Origin: Bacteroidales bacterium | GTDB taxonomy: Bacteria; Bacteroidota; Bacteroidia; Bacteroidales; VadinHA17 | DNA length: 64,000 nucleotides | Reading direction: 5' to 3' | Assembly (NCBI GenBank): GCA_021157415.1 | Contig: JAGGWN010000122.1 | Coordinates: 1 to 64,000, forward strand | In this document: positions 26,493 to 35,823 of the stretch, piece by piece | Position numbering within the stretch: the first letter of the stretch is position 1 | Layout of the letters: each line of letters starts with the position of its first letter | Made by a program: the position numbers and the translations under genes | Notes under the pieces: model-generated | The model's input: the letters and a program-made list of their open reading frames with translations, nothing else | Told to the model about the DNA's origin: nothing | Database searches by the model: none

Positions 26493-29015
26493 ATGAAAAA
26501 GTTTACCTTTTGTTTTATACTTTTCCTTTTTATATTTATCACTTCCTGCCGGCAAGGGAATAAGCAGATTCCCCGGACCAGTCTAAAAGTGGGTCCTCAA
26601 TCCGACGGAAGCATCCTTCTGCCTACCAATCAGTTGTTGAGACCGGCGGGACTTCAGCTTACGTTTACCGGAAGGCCGGTGGATATGGCATTGAGTCCCG
26701 ACGGAAAATGGATTGCTGTGCTGAACATGAGTGCTCTTAATCTGATCCGTGTGCTTGACCGGACCATCATGCAGACCTTGCCTTTCCGGGGAGGGGGGTC
26801 CTTTCAGGGAATCTCTTTCTCGAAAGACGGGACCCGGCTCTTTGTCAGCCAGGCACGTGACAGAATTCTGGTCGCTGTGATGGATAAAGATCATGTTTTA
26901 CACTGGAGCGATCCGGTGGTGTTTTCCCCTGCAGGCATGGGAGGGAATCCAGTACCCGGGGGGTTTGCATTCAATGATGACGAAACCCGGATGTATGTGC
27001 CACTGAACAGGGACAATACCCTGGCGGTGGTGGATATGGAAGAAAGAAAGATGGTAGGTAAAATATCGGTTGGGGTGGCACCGTATGAGGTGATACTGTT
27101 ATCGTCGCAAAAAGCATATGTGAGCAACTGGGGAGGACGACATCCCGAAGCCGGAGAATCTGTTTACCCCAGCTCGGGAACCAAAATGCTGGTTGACCCG
27201 AAAACCGGTATTGCCAATAACGGGAGCCTGTCGGTTATTGACCTGGTAAAAGGAAAAGCAATAAAAAGTATTGAGACCGGACTGCACCCCGGAGCTATGG
27301 TGCTGAGCCCGGATAAGAAGCGTTTGTTCGTAGCTTGCGCCAACAGTGACCTGATAATGGTCATTGATACCAGATCAGATATAGTTACGGACAGTATATC
27401 CGTGCATCTGGACAAAGACCTGCCTTTTGGCAGTGCCCCCAATGCTTTGGCCGTTTCTCCGGATGGCAAACGCTTGTATGTAGCCAACGGCACCGACAAT
27501 GCTGTTTGTGTTATCCAACTTGACAATCAGAACCGGATCGCCGGCTTTATCCCTGTGGCATGGTACCCCGGTGCTTTGCTGCTGGACAAAAATTTCCTGG
27601 TCGTGGCCAACATCAAAGGATTCGGTGAAAGAAATCTGCGGGCCGACAGACCCGGTTACAACACCCATAACCCCCTGGGAAGTCTTTCCTTTATTCCTAT
27701 ACCCGGTCAGAAGACGTTAAAACAGATGACAAAAGTGGTTAGCAATAATAACCACTATGAGGCAGTACTCAAACAACTGACGGGAAAAAAGAAAATCCGG
27801 GGGAAAGTCCCGGTTCCTGTGTTTCCCGGACAAAAATCGGTTTTTGAACACGTGGTATATATCATCAAAGAAAACAGGACTTATGACCAGGTGTTGGGAG
27901 ACATGCCCGGGGGAAACGGGGATACGATGCTCGTACAGTTTGGCAGGGAAGTGTCGCCCAATCATCATGCACTGGCAGAAGAGTTTGGGCTGCTGGATAA
28001 TTTTTACTGCAGCGGCGTGTTAAGTGCTGACGGACATCAGTGGACCGATGAGGCTTATGTGACTGACTACCTGGAAAAATCGTTTGGAGACTTTCCCCGC
28101 AGTTATCCTTATGACGGGGATGACCCGCTGGCATATTCTCCGGCAGGATTTATCTGGGACAACGTCATGAATCATGGTCTGACATTCCGTAACTATGGGG
28201 AGTTTGTCAATGCGGACATAACACCGCGAAACGCTACTTTCAAAGAGATATATCAGGATTATATGGCCGGAACACACCACATCCGTATCCGGGCTAAAGT
28301 CAATCTTCCTCAGTTGCAGCCTTATACATGTCCTGTCTATATTGGTTTTCCCAATAAAGTTTTGGACCAGTACCGGGCGGATGTCTTTATTAAAGAATTG
28401 AAAAAATATGAGGAAAAGAATCGTTTTCCTAACCTGGTGATCTTGTTGCTGCCGAATGATCATACTTCCGGTACAAGGCCAGGCATGCCTGCCCCCGGCG
28501 CTGCCGTGGCTGACAACGACCTGGCGCTGGGACGCATTGTGGAGGCAATCTCCCATAGCAAATTCTGGAAAACAACCTGTGTCTTCGTCACCGAAGACGA
28601 TCCCCAGGCCGGCCTGGACCATGTGGATAGCCACCGTACCATAGGTTTTGTGATCAGCCCATATTCAAAACGCGGAAAAGTAATATCTGACTACTATACG
28701 CAGATAAGTATGTTCCGGACCATCGAGAATATTCTCGGAATACCTCCACTCAACCGGTTTGACAGAACTGCCGAACCGATGACCGGTTGCTTTACGGATA
28801 AACCGGATTTTTCTCCATACACCGCTATCCCTAACAATATTCCTCTTGATAAGATCAATCCTTCGCTGAAAGATCTCTCGGGAGATGCTTTGTTCTGGGC
28901 CCGGAAATCTATGGAGCAGGATCTGGACGATGTTGACAGGATCGATGAAGATACCTTTAACCGTATCCTCTGGCATGCCATGAAGGGATATGATGTTCCC
29001 TATCCTGAAATCTGA
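26493..29015 (+). CDS. YncE-like beta-propeller / alkaline-phosphatase-superfamily lipoprotein 1
   Basis: I choose the ATG at 26493 because the signal peptide MKKFTFCFILFLFIFITSC begins there; an upstream ATG at 26469 lies inside direct repeats. The product has 840 residues. About 40-420 is a seven-bladed YVTN/YncE propeller with repeated LSPDGK.....N blades (MALSPDGKWIAVLN, LAVSPDGKRLYVANG). About 450-830 is a phosphoesterase of the alkaline-phosphatase superfamily: IIKENRTYDQVLGD, SADGHQWTDEAY, LLPNDHTSG, MADND-type VADNDLALGRI and VFVTEDDPQAGLDHVDSHR carry the metal-ligand Asp and His residues. The closest known family members act on phosphodiesters such as phospholipids. A paralogue lies at 53526. 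Confidence 0.9.
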   Translation: MKKFTFCFILFLFIFITSCRQGNKQIPRTSLKVGPQSDGSILLPTNQLLRPAGLQLTFTGRPVDMALSPDGKWIAVLNMSALNLIRVLDRTIMQTLPFRGGGSFQGISFSKDGTRLFVSQARDRILVAVMDKDHVLHWSDPVVFSPAGMGGNPVPGGFAFNDDETRMYVPLNRDNTLAVVDMEERKMVGKISVGVAPYEVILLSSQKAYVSNWGGRHPEAGESVYPSSGTKMLVDPKTGIANNGSLSVIDLVKGKAIKSIETGLHPGAMVLSPDKKRLFVACANSDLIMVIDTRSDIVTDSISVHLDKDLPFGSAPNALAVSPDGKRLYVANGTDNAVCVIQLDNQNRIAGFIPVAWYPGALLLDKNFLVVANIKGFGERNLRADRPGYNTHNPLGSLSFIPIPGQKTLKQMTKVVSNNNHYEAVLKQLTGKKKIRGKVPVPVFPGQKSVFEHVVYIIKENRTYDQVLGDMPGGNGDTMLVQFGREVSPNHHALAEEFGLLDNFYCSGVLSADGHQWTDEAYVTDYLEKSFGDFPRSYPYDGDDPLAYSPAGFIWDNVMNHGLTFRNYGEFVNADITPRNATFKEIYQDYMAGTHHIRIRAKVNLPQLQPYTCPVYIGFPNKVLDQYRADVFIKELKKYEEKNRFPNLVILLLPNDHTSGTRPGMPAPGAAVADNDLALGRIVEAISHSKFWKTTCVFVTEDDPQAGLDHVDSHRTIGFVISPYSKRGKVISDYYTQISMFRTIENILGIPPLNRFDRTAEPMTGCFTDKPDFSPYTAIPNNIPLDKINPSLKDLSGDALFWARKSMEQDLDDVDRIDEDTFNRILWHAMKGYDVPYPEI

Positions 29016-29059
29016 AGCGGAAAGAAAAAGATACAAATGGGAAAAGAGAGGTGGGAAGA

Positions 29060-30388
29060 TTACTCCTTTTCTCTGATCCATGCTTCCGTAAACCGGGCAT
29101 ATTTGATTGTTTCGTTGGGCTGGCCTTGCAGATCATTGCGGCTGTAACTGTAAACCACATGCAGCATTCCGTCCTTTGCCTGAATGATGGAAGGGTAAGC
29201 TGCAGACAGAGCTCTGGTAGTATCTCTTTCCAGATGTCGTGTCCAGGGCCAGCTCTTTCCTTCATCGGTTGAGAGAGAAACAGCCAGACTGAAACGTCCG
29301 TCTTCTGTATCGTTATACGCCAATACCCAGTGGCCGTTTTGCAGAGTCACAATGTCAGCACCTGAGCCGGGGTTGGGGACTTGGGAGTCCCGGACAGGAC
29401 TCCATGTCAGTCCGCGGTCCCGGGATTCACTATACATCAGTCGCTGGGGAGGAGGTCCGTTATCACGCATATAAGCTGCCAGGGTTCCGTCCTTTTTTAT
29501 GGCAACAGAGGGTTGTATATTCCCCGGAGCAACCAGAGGAGTGGAAAATTTCCAGTGCAGACCGCCGTCATCGGTAAGGGCCATCAGTGAGAAATCAAAG
29601 CCGTCGGAATAGAGAGGAAGGATGATGCGACCGTCTTCCAGTACCACGGCCTTGTTCTTTGTTTGCCACCCCATACGCCGGAAATACGGATATCCAAGCA
29701 GGGTATCCACACGCTGTTTCCTTTCATTGATGTAGTATCCTTTCCGGATCATATTCTGCCCGCTGGCTTTATATAACAAATCCTTCCTCCATTGTTTCCA
29801 TAAGTTGTATAACTCACTGTTGTTCCCTGCCATCCCCAGGATCTTTCGACCGTACATGTCAACCTGTTGTTTTACCGAACGGACAAACCTGTCATCCGGA
29901 ACGATTCCGTGCTCCGTTTTGTCACCGGGCTTGACAAACAAAGGTTGTTGCCAGTTCCATTGCGGAGCTCCTTCTTTCTGCATATAATTTGTGCTGATGC
30001 GAAAGGTGGGCAGAGAAGTGGACCACTGGTTGGCGATAACGGTGTACCATACCAGCCACAATCTTTTTTCCTTATCCAAAAACAGAGCCGGGTTGATATC
30101 TGGAAAATCAGGCACGTCCGCCATTAAGAACGGCCGGGACCAGACGGTATCGTTTTTATGCATCCGGGCTCCCATAATCCGTACATCGTCGGCCCAACGC
30201 TCGCCGTGGCCCTGAAACCAGGCTGCCAGCAGATCACCATTGGGTAGTTCCACGATTGTGGAACCGTGGGCGTGCTCATTACTGTACGGGAAGATTTTTT
30301 TTTGAAGAAATGCATGAGTTTCGCGGTCCTGGCTGCAGGCCGAAAGAATTATTAAAATTGCCAGTATGGGAAAGAGGATCTTTTGCAT
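29060..30388 (-). CDS. Sialidase-like BNR-repeat lipoprotein
   Basis: The start at 30388 gives the signal peptide MQKILFPILAILIILSAC; an in-frame ATG at 30457 would add 23 residues with no signal. The 442-residue protein has Asp-box motifs of the sialidase fold: LTDDGGLHWKF, SRDRGLTWSPV and STDEGKSWPW, and an N-terminal HGSTIVELPNGDLLAAWFQG blade. This is the BNR_2 exo-alpha-sialidase-like group. Many such proteins in Bacteroidota are not true sialidases; the arginine triad could not be assigned. It converges with the propeller/phosphatase gene, only 44 bases apart. Confidence 0.8.
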   Translation of the reverse strand: MQKILFPILAILIILSACSQDRETHAFLQKKIFPYSNEHAHGSTIVELPNGDLLAAWFQGHGERWADDVRIMGARMHKNDTVWSRPFLMADVPDFPDINPALFLDKEKRLWLVWYTVIANQWSTSLPTFRISTNYMQKEGAPQWNWQQPLFVKPGDKTEHGIVPDDRFVRSVKQQVDMYGRKILGMAGNNSELYNLWKQWRKDLLYKASGQNMIRKGYYINERKQRVDTLLGYPYFRRMGWQTKNKAVVLEDGRIILPLYSDGFDFSLMALTDDGGLHWKFSTPLVAPGNIQPSVAIKKDGTLAAYMRDNGPPPQRLMYSESRDRGLTWSPVRDSQVPNPGSGADIVTLQNGHWVLAYNDTEDGRFSLAVSLSTDEGKSWPWTRHLERDTTRALSAAYPSIIQAKDGMLHVVYSYSRNDLQGQPNETIKYARFTEAWIREKE

Positions 30389-30463
30389 GATACGACGATT
30401 TGTGAGTAACAAATATAGATGATAAATGCAGGGGTTCAAAATCTTGCTCCCTGACATTTGATG

Positions 30464-30540
30464 AATCTCCCCGCTGCAAGCAGACGGGACATCCAGGAGT
30501 TATGCCTCCGTCGTAGTGGAACGCGAAGGCGGATTAACAA
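30464..30540 (-). repeat. Dispersed hairpin-rich intergenic repeat, copy B (partial)
   Basis: On the minus strand the end block reads AACTCC.GGATG.CCCGT.TGCTTGCAGCGGGGAGATT.AT, matching copies A and C. The other end (ATCCGCCTTCGCGTTCC) has diverged. It lies between the sialidase-like gene and the PKD gene. Confidence 0.65.
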
Positions 30541-30562
30541 CATAAATACCGTATATTTCTGT

Positions 30563-30597
30563 AAAAAAAGGTCACGTTGAGACGTGACCTTTTTATC
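30563..30597 (-). terminator. Hairpin terminator of the PKD lipoprotein gene
   Basis: AAAAAGGTCACGT / ACGTGACCTTTTT stem with a short loop. Read on the minus strand it is followed by a T-run, 26 bases past the stop of the PKD gene. Confidence 0.8.
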
Positions 30598-30622
30598 AAT
30601 GGTCTTATTCCCCTGTTTCCCC

Positions 30623-31561
30623 TTATTGTTTGGGGGTAAAAGTCATTTTCAGGAAATGAGACGGGAAATTGGCTTTTTGTCCTGTAGTGAAGGAGGACAG
30701 CATGCCAACCTGCATGTGGTCTGCTCCAATGTCAAAAACCATATACTTGCGTGTGAAGTCCAGGATGCCAAAGACATCACCTCCTTCGATTTCAAAAATA
30801 TCCACCCCGCTCCAGGTGACATTCCAGGTGCTGTCCGGGTAGTCATCGCTGGTTACGTCCAACGAAAGGTCCGTATCTTCGGTAAATGTGAAAGTGGCAT
30901 TCTGAACAGGTGTCCATTTGCTTAATCCCACACCCTCTTCCCCTGGGGAAGGAACAAAATCAATACTGTTAAGCATAGCATAAACCGCATTGGTGATCAC
31001 ACTGTCATTGACTGTCGTATGGGAATAGGATCCGTCGTTTTTGAAAATAAATTCATCCTGATATTCGCTGGCAGGAAGACCGATAAGTCCAAGCATGCCG
31101 CTGGGGATAGGTTGGTCAACAGCATTCGGGTCGGAGAGGTCTTCAACGGCATAGAGTACGGCATCGCCGTCACCGGCTGTTGAGCTGAACTGCCATGATT
31201 TACCATTGGTGGCAGAAGGTCCGCCTGTCAGCATCTCCATTTTGGAAGCAGCAATTTCAACGTCTTTGGACGCATTCGCTGTGCCACCTTTTCCCGTAAC
31301 CGTCAGCGTAACAGAATATGTGCCCGACTGTGCATACGTGTGTACAGGATTCTGTTCTGTACTGGACTCACCATCACCGAAATCCCAGGCGTACGTATCA
31401 GTGTTTGTTGCAAGCGCTGTAAAAGCAACCTGATATCCGTCAACACTGAATGAAAAATCCACCGTAGGTGCAGGGGTCGCCTCTTCTTTCTTGCATGAAA
31501 AAACAACAAGCGCCATGAGACTGATAAAGGCAAGACTTGCGAGTAATCCTTTTCTTTTCAT
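30623..31561 (-). CDS. PKD-domain surface lipoprotein, possible glycan-binding protein
   Basis: This 312-residue lipoprotein ([13 protein letters not shown]) has one PKD domain at about 33-110 ([26 protein letters not shown]), then a ~200-residue beta-rich domain starting with [15 protein letters not shown] and ending LKMTFTPKQ. This architecture is common among non-enzymatic surface glycan-binding proteins of polysaccharide loci, and no catalytic motif is visible. It has its own terminator and lies apart from the SusCD pairs. Ligand unknown. Confidence 0.75.
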   Translation of the reverse strand: MKRKGLLASLAFISLMALVVFSCKKEEATPAPTVDFSFSVDGYQVAFTALATNTDTYAWDFGDGESSTEQNPVHTYAQSGTYSVTLTVTGKGGTANASKDVEIAASKMEMLTGGPSATNGKSWQFSSTAGDGDAVLYAVEDLSDPNAVDQPIPSGMLGLIGLPASEYQDEFIFKNDGSYSHTTVNDSVITNAVYAMLNSIDFVPSPGEEGVGLSKWTPVQNATFTFTEDTDLSLDVTSDDYPDSTWNVTWSGVDIFEIEGGDVFGILDFTRKYMVFDIGADHMQVGMLSSFTTGQKANFPSHFLKMTFTPKQ

Positions 31562-31858
31562 AATTCAAAAATTTAGGTTAATAATAACACTCTTCTTCAA
31601 TTAGGTCATATGAAGAAATAACTTATTTACTGTAAAATTATTAAATATTTTCATAAAACAGCGCTATTATTTTAACTAATTTTACAAGTATTTTAACATA
31701 GGAATATTTTAATGTTCCGGCGGGTGTATATAAGTGTTTGGAAAACAATGGTAGAGGAGTGTTTGGAAGAGTTGTTGTGAAAATAAGTATGTTATTATTT
31801 AATAGATTGTAGATATTTCATGAAAAAACGGGATGTATGGAAATAATCTGTTTACGTT
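31562..31858. other. AT-rich intergenic stretch
   Basis: No gene is visible. It should hold the promoter of the leftward PKD gene. Two direct copies of AGTGTTTGGAA lie near 31733 and 31758. The stretch ends at the palindromic repeat at 31859. Confidence 0.6.
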
Positions 31859-31882
31859 TCCTACGTAGGCACCTACGTAGAT
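31859..31882. repeat. CCTACGTAGG double-palindrome repeat, copy 1
   Basis: TTCCTACGTAGGCACCTACGTAG contains two CTACGTAG palindromes separated by GCAC. An inverted copy with one change lies at 60793-60818. The stop codon and last residues of the ChbG-like gene lie inside this copy. Confidence 0.75.
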
Positions 31883-32910
31883 TTACTCATATTCCCATGG
31901 GTTCCGGAATGGTTGTTAGCTTGTGCCTTATCCCGTTTCATAACCTCAACCCAGTTGGTGAAGAGAATCCCTTCTTCCCGGAAGAATTTGATCAGGTCGG
32001 GGTCGGAAAACATTTTATATTCCCATACACGTTGTTGCCAGGAGTTTGTGATGGTTTTCAGGTTATCCGTTTCAACCGAAGGGTGAAAAATGATCTCCGT
32101 AAGGCCCGGTTTCAGGGAATGAACCAGTTTTTTGAAATTCTCAACTTTTTCTTCATAAGTTTTACCATGGGGAGCACTGGTGAAAAAATCCAGTTTGGGT
32201 AGCGTATAATAATCCAGTAAACGGATCATCTGTTCATTGATGGGATAACCGGCTTTTCTGAATGTTGCCGCCACAGCAGTGTCGGACAGATCTATGGCAT
32301 TGGCGGGGATAGTGTAATCCATGGCAACTTTCATAAATCGTTGTGCAAAAGCGGGTGTGGCATAGAGGGTTCCCATATGGGTGTCTATGTGTGTGGGACG
32401 ATGTCCCAGCTCAATTGATTTTTCGATCTGGGCTCTGATCTCTTTTTCTACCTCGTCAGGTGTGGCATGTTGCACAACCCCCGGAACTTCATGCCACAGT
32501 TTTCCTTCCGGGTCGATAAGCCCGGGGACACTCTCCGGATCGGATACCGGCCCCCAACGCCAGGTATTCCACTCGCTCGTGAGTGTGAGATGCATCCCCA
32601 CATCTTCTTGCGGATGTGATACGGCCCATTTGATCATATCCTCGGCATAAGGACAAGGCGCCATGACGGATGTCGATTGTATATAGTTATTCTCTAACAA
32701 ATATTCAATGGCCTCGTTGGCTTCTTTACACATGCCCGCATCGTCAGCATGAAGAATGATTACCTTTTTCCCAGCAGGAAAACCCAATCGCTCAGACTGC
32801 GTGCGGGGAGCTTTTTCCTGTGTCACTTCTTTTTTGTTACCCTGGTGACAACCCGAAAACAGAAAGGCCATCAGCATGAGCAGAATGAAATATCCTTTTA
32901 TTTTTTTCAT
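31873..32910 (-). CDS. ChbG/YdjC-family carbohydrate deacetylase lipoprotein
   Basis: The protein has 345 residues with a lipobox (LMAFLFSGC). Residues KVIILHADDAGMCKEANEAI carry the metal/catalytic Asp pair of the YdjC/ChbG fold; VGMHLTLTSEW and PTHIDTHMG supply the His ligands. ChbG enzymes remove N-acetyl groups from chito-oligosaccharides or related sugars; HpnK-type relatives act on lipids. Export as a lipoprotein is unusual compared with cytoplasmic ChbG and suggests action on polymers or glycolipids outside the cell. The C-terminal SKST and stop are provided by an intergenic-type palindromic repeat. Confidence 0.85.
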   Translation of the reverse strand: MKKIKGYFILLMLMAFLFSGCHQGNKKEVTQEKAPRTQSERLGFPAGKKVIILHADDAGMCKEANEAIEYLLENNYIQSTSVMAPCPYAEDMIKWAVSHPQEDVGMHLTLTSEWNTWRWGPVSDPESVPGLIDPEGKLWHEVPGVVQHATPDEVEKEIRAQIEKSIELGHRPTHIDTHMGTLYATPAFAQRFMKVAMDYTIPANAIDLSDTAVAATFRKAGYPINEQMIRLLDYYTLPKLDFFTSAPHGKTYEEKVENFKKLVHSLKPGLTEIIFHPSVETDNLKTITNSWQQRVWEYKMFSDPDLIKFFREEGILFTNWVEVMKRDKAQANNHSGTHGNMSKST

Positions 32911-32976
32911 ATAATGAAAATTTTAATTGGTTAATATACTGTAAATTATATTTATTAATGCCTTTTCTGTAAGGGA

Positions 32977-34728
32977 TTACCTTTTTATTATATAATTTCC
33001 TTTAGGGTAGTCTCTCGTCTTTATGATCAGTTTTTGCCGCCGGGCATCGTACCGCCACGGTATGTCTTTCCCGTCAAGCATTACATCTGCCGGTTTATGA
33101 TCCAGGTGGACGGTTAGTATATGCGAAATATACTCACCTTCCAGGGATATCTTCAGATCATCCTCAGTGTTATCAACGGTGACGATGGTAACTTTATTAC
33201 CGCCTTCCCGGTACACGGGAAATGAATTTTTCAGCCCGGGATAGATAAGCAGCGTAAGGTACCCTGCCGACGTACTGTCTCCGATGCCGGAATAGGCACG
33301 CCGGATATTCATGGGAAGAATCGATCCTTCCTTTATGAACACCGGGAACTCATCCAGGGAATATTCCCTGGTGAAGGTAACGGGACCCTTGATCACTTCT
33401 TTATCATTAAAAAAATACCTCCAGTTTCCTTTGGGAAGCTTGACTTTCCTCGACAGGTGATCTTCATAAATCGGGGCCACAAGAAGATAGTCGCCGAAGA
33501 GATACTGGTATTTTCCTGATACGGGTTTCATCAGTACCCGCCCGCCGTGGTGTGCATTGATGACATATGTGTACATATAGGGGACCAGTTCCGTATGTAG
33601 CCAGGAAAATTTGCGGATGATTTGCAGTTCCTGATCACTTCTTTTCCACAGAGCTCTTTCGCCGTGACCTCCGTTCAAAAACAAGCCGCAGAATGTGGAA
33701 AACTGTGCCCAACGGATATACAGACGGGGCGGTATTTTTCTTCCGGAAAAACCGGCTATGTCCGAACCGACAATGTTATATCCCTTTCCGGCACTTCTGC
33801 GGATGTTTTTTATGGCCGATTCAAAACCCTGGATTCCTTTCAGGGCAATGTCTTTTTTATCCCCGCCATGGTCCGTCTGTTCATCCGATTGCCAGTAATG
33901 TTCCTGATCGCCTACCCAGTTGACGGGAGATGCGTCGATGGGGGCGAAACCCTCGGGGTGATATCTACGATCCATAGCACGTGACAGGGTGATGAATCCG
34001 GGGTTTTGTTTATGTCCGTATGAATATTCATTCCTGTAATAAAGGTCCATGTAATGTCTTGTGCTTATCCTGCCGCTGTGGGCGCGTTGGTAAAAGACGG
34101 GGAGCGGTCCTGCTTTCCCCCTGAAATAGGTGGCTGTTCCGTCCAGCTTCCAGCCGTCGACGCCCAGCCGTAAAACCTGCTTCTGAAGACTATGCCACCA
34201 TTTCATAGCTTCCGGGTTGGTGTAGTCAATAAAACCGCCTTTACCTTTCCACCAGTTATACTGAAATCCGTTACCGGCCAGATAACCTTTTTCTTTGGCC
34301 ATATTATACCATTTTTCCGAATTGCGGATGCGTGTATCTTTGTTATAGCTATTCACCATGGACGTGGTCCACAGTACGACTCTGTAGCCCCGTTCCTGCA
34401 GGTTCGCGAACCATTCTTCCGGATAGGGATACCTGATGGTGTCCACTTCGTAGTCGTTGTACCGCATACTCCACGGGCTGTCAATAAGAATGGTCCGTAC
34501 GGGAATGTCATGTTCTGCATAACCGGTGAGCAGTTCATCCACCCTGGCAGCCGTATTTACATCATCTTCCCACAGCCAGCATTCCAGCGCCCACAGAGGC
34601 GTTAGCGGAGGATGGCCGTGACGTTGGTGGTTGAAAGGGATGCCCCAGACAGGAAGGATAATATAGAAATAAGAAAGAACTGTTAATACCGCCAGAAAAA
34701 TCAGGAAGATTTTGAGAATTTTGGACAT
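32977..34728 (-). CDS. GH31 family glycoside hydrolase, membrane anchored
   Basis: The protein has 583 residues with an N-terminal hydrophobic segment (about 5-25). The TIM barrel has DGWKLDGT with the nucleophile Asp (D196) and WVGDQEHYW with a candidate acid/base (D274), then NIVGSDIAGFSG. A C-terminal beta domain (LLVAPIYEDHLSRKVKLPKGNW) follows. GH31 enzymes act on alpha-glucosides, alpha-xylosides, alpha-galactosides and sulfoquinovosides. It is short for the family: the N-terminal beta-sandwich found in most members is missing and the barrel begins by residue 45. It lies between the ChbG-like deacetylase and the esterase on the same strand. Confidence 0.9.
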   Translation of the reverse strand: MSKILKIFLIFLAVLTVLSYFYIILPVWGIPFNHQRHGHPPLTPLWALECWLWEDDVNTAARVDELLTGYAEHDIPVRTILIDSPWSMRYNDYEVDTIRYPYPEEWFANLQERGYRVVLWTTSMVNSYNKDTRIRNSEKWYNMAKEKGYLAGNGFQYNWWKGKGGFIDYTNPEAMKWWHSLQKQVLRLGVDGWKLDGTATYFRGKAGPLPVFYQRAHSGRISTRHYMDLYYRNEYSYGHKQNPGFITLSRAMDRRYHPEGFAPIDASPVNWVGDQEHYWQSDEQTDHGGDKKDIALKGIQGFESAIKNIRRSAGKGYNIVGSDIAGFSGRKIPPRLYIRWAQFSTFCGLFLNGGHGERALWKRSDQELQIIRKFSWLHTELVPYMYTYVINAHHGGRVLMKPVSGKYQYLFGDYLLVAPIYEDHLSRKVKLPKGNWRYFFNDKEVIKGPVTFTREYSLDEFPVFIKEGSILPMNIRRAYSGIGDSTSAGYLTLLIYPGLKNSFPVYREGGNKVTIVTVDNTEDDLKISLEGEYISHILTVHLDHKPADVMLDGKDIPWRYDARRQKLIIKTRDYPKGNYIIKR

Positions 34729-34906
34729 GGGCCTTATTATTTAATCAAATAACAATTTTTCATTTCTCCACCCGAACAAATTACCCCGTTCAGCCGTTTG
34801 GACAAAGCCATTGGAAATGGGAATTTATTTGTTATTTGTGATTTGCGTATTGGAAATAACCAGGGTTTAGTATTCATGTATAATAATAGTTACCTGTTTT
34901 GATGGA

Positions 34907-35812
34907 TCATTGTCCTTTTAAGTATTTATTATACCATCTTATCCCGTCGGGATAAGCCTTATCAATGGGCAGGGTATGATGTTTTGCAGGATACCAGATG
35001 ATCTTTTTAGGCTTTTTGGCCCTTTTATACAAAATTTTGCTGGTAATGGGCGGCACCACATCATCGTTGGAAGCGTTGATCATCAGCAAAGGTCTGGGTG
35101 ATATCATGGCTACGTAATTGATAGGGTCGATAAAGCTCAGAAAATCACGGGTATCTTGTGATAAGGCCTTTTTTCCGAACATCAGGTTCAGTTGTCCGCC
35201 GGCCAGGACAATGACCGGAGCTTTGATCCTCTTATCCACCCCACAGAAAATGGTTCCGGTAATTCCCCCCAGACTGATCCCGAAAAACCCGATGTGATCA
35301 GGATCCAGCTCTTTCCTTGTCTCTATAAAGTCTATGGCTCTTCGGAGATCAAATACCGTCTGGGCAACCATATCCCTTGACCAGTAGCGGTATCCTCCGA
35401 TAAGGTCAAAATCGTAATCGTAGGTATGCCGGTCGCCATGATTACAGATATCTATCCGCATCACAGCATACCCGGCTTTCAGCAGAGCCTGATTCCCGTA
35501 TGCTATATAATCGACGGTTTTATTATCTCCCAAACCATGCAGGAGGATCACTACCGGGATGGGTTGGTCAATGTCTTTGGGAACAGAGAGCAAACCGGTG
35601 ACCCGTTGGTCGTGAACACTGCGGTAGGTGATATAATATAAGGAATAACTCGTGGTATCCCTGATCTGACGAACCGAGTCGAGCAACGGCAGATCATGAT
35701 CGTATTTATAATATTTGGAAACAGGTAATTCCGCTTTCCTGCATCCGGAAACAATCAATAGTAAAAATGCCAGAGCAGAGACCGTTTTCAGAGAGGGGAA
35801 AAACGCTTTCAT
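34907..35812 (-). CDS. Alpha/beta-hydrolase lipoprotein, acetylesterase/dienelactone-hydrolase type
   Basis: I start at 35812, 11 bases after the C45 gene stop; this gives a lipoprotein signal (FLLLIVSGCRK). The 301-residue protein has VVILLHGLGDN (oxyanion loop), HIGFFGISLGGITG with the nucleophile Ser (S180), NASNDDVVPP (Asp) and KHHTLP (His). Such esterases deacylate sugars or other small esters outside the cytoplasm. The C45 acylase and ceramidase-like genes directly upstream suggest the three act on the same acylated substrate. Confidence 0.82.
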   Translation of the reverse strand: MKAFFPSLKTVSALAFLLLIVSGCRKAELPVSKYYKYDHDLPLLDSVRQIRDTTSYSLYYITYRSVHDQRVTGLLSVPKDIDQPIPVVILLHGLGDNKTVDYIAYGNQALLKAGYAVMRIDICNHGDRHTYDYDFDLIGGYRYWSRDMVAQTVFDLRRAIDFIETRKELDPDHIGFFGISLGGITGTIFCGVDKRIKAPVIVLAGGQLNLMFGKKALSQDTRDFLSFIDPINYVAMISPRPLLMINASNDDVVPPITSKILYKRAKKPKKIIWYPAKHHTLPIDKAYPDGIRWYNKYLKGQ

Positions 35813-35823
35813 GCCACTCTTCT

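Noticed and set aside
29060-30388. True sialidase
   Set aside because: Asp boxes are present but the arginine triad and FRIP-type motif could not be identified, so only a sialidase-like call is supported.
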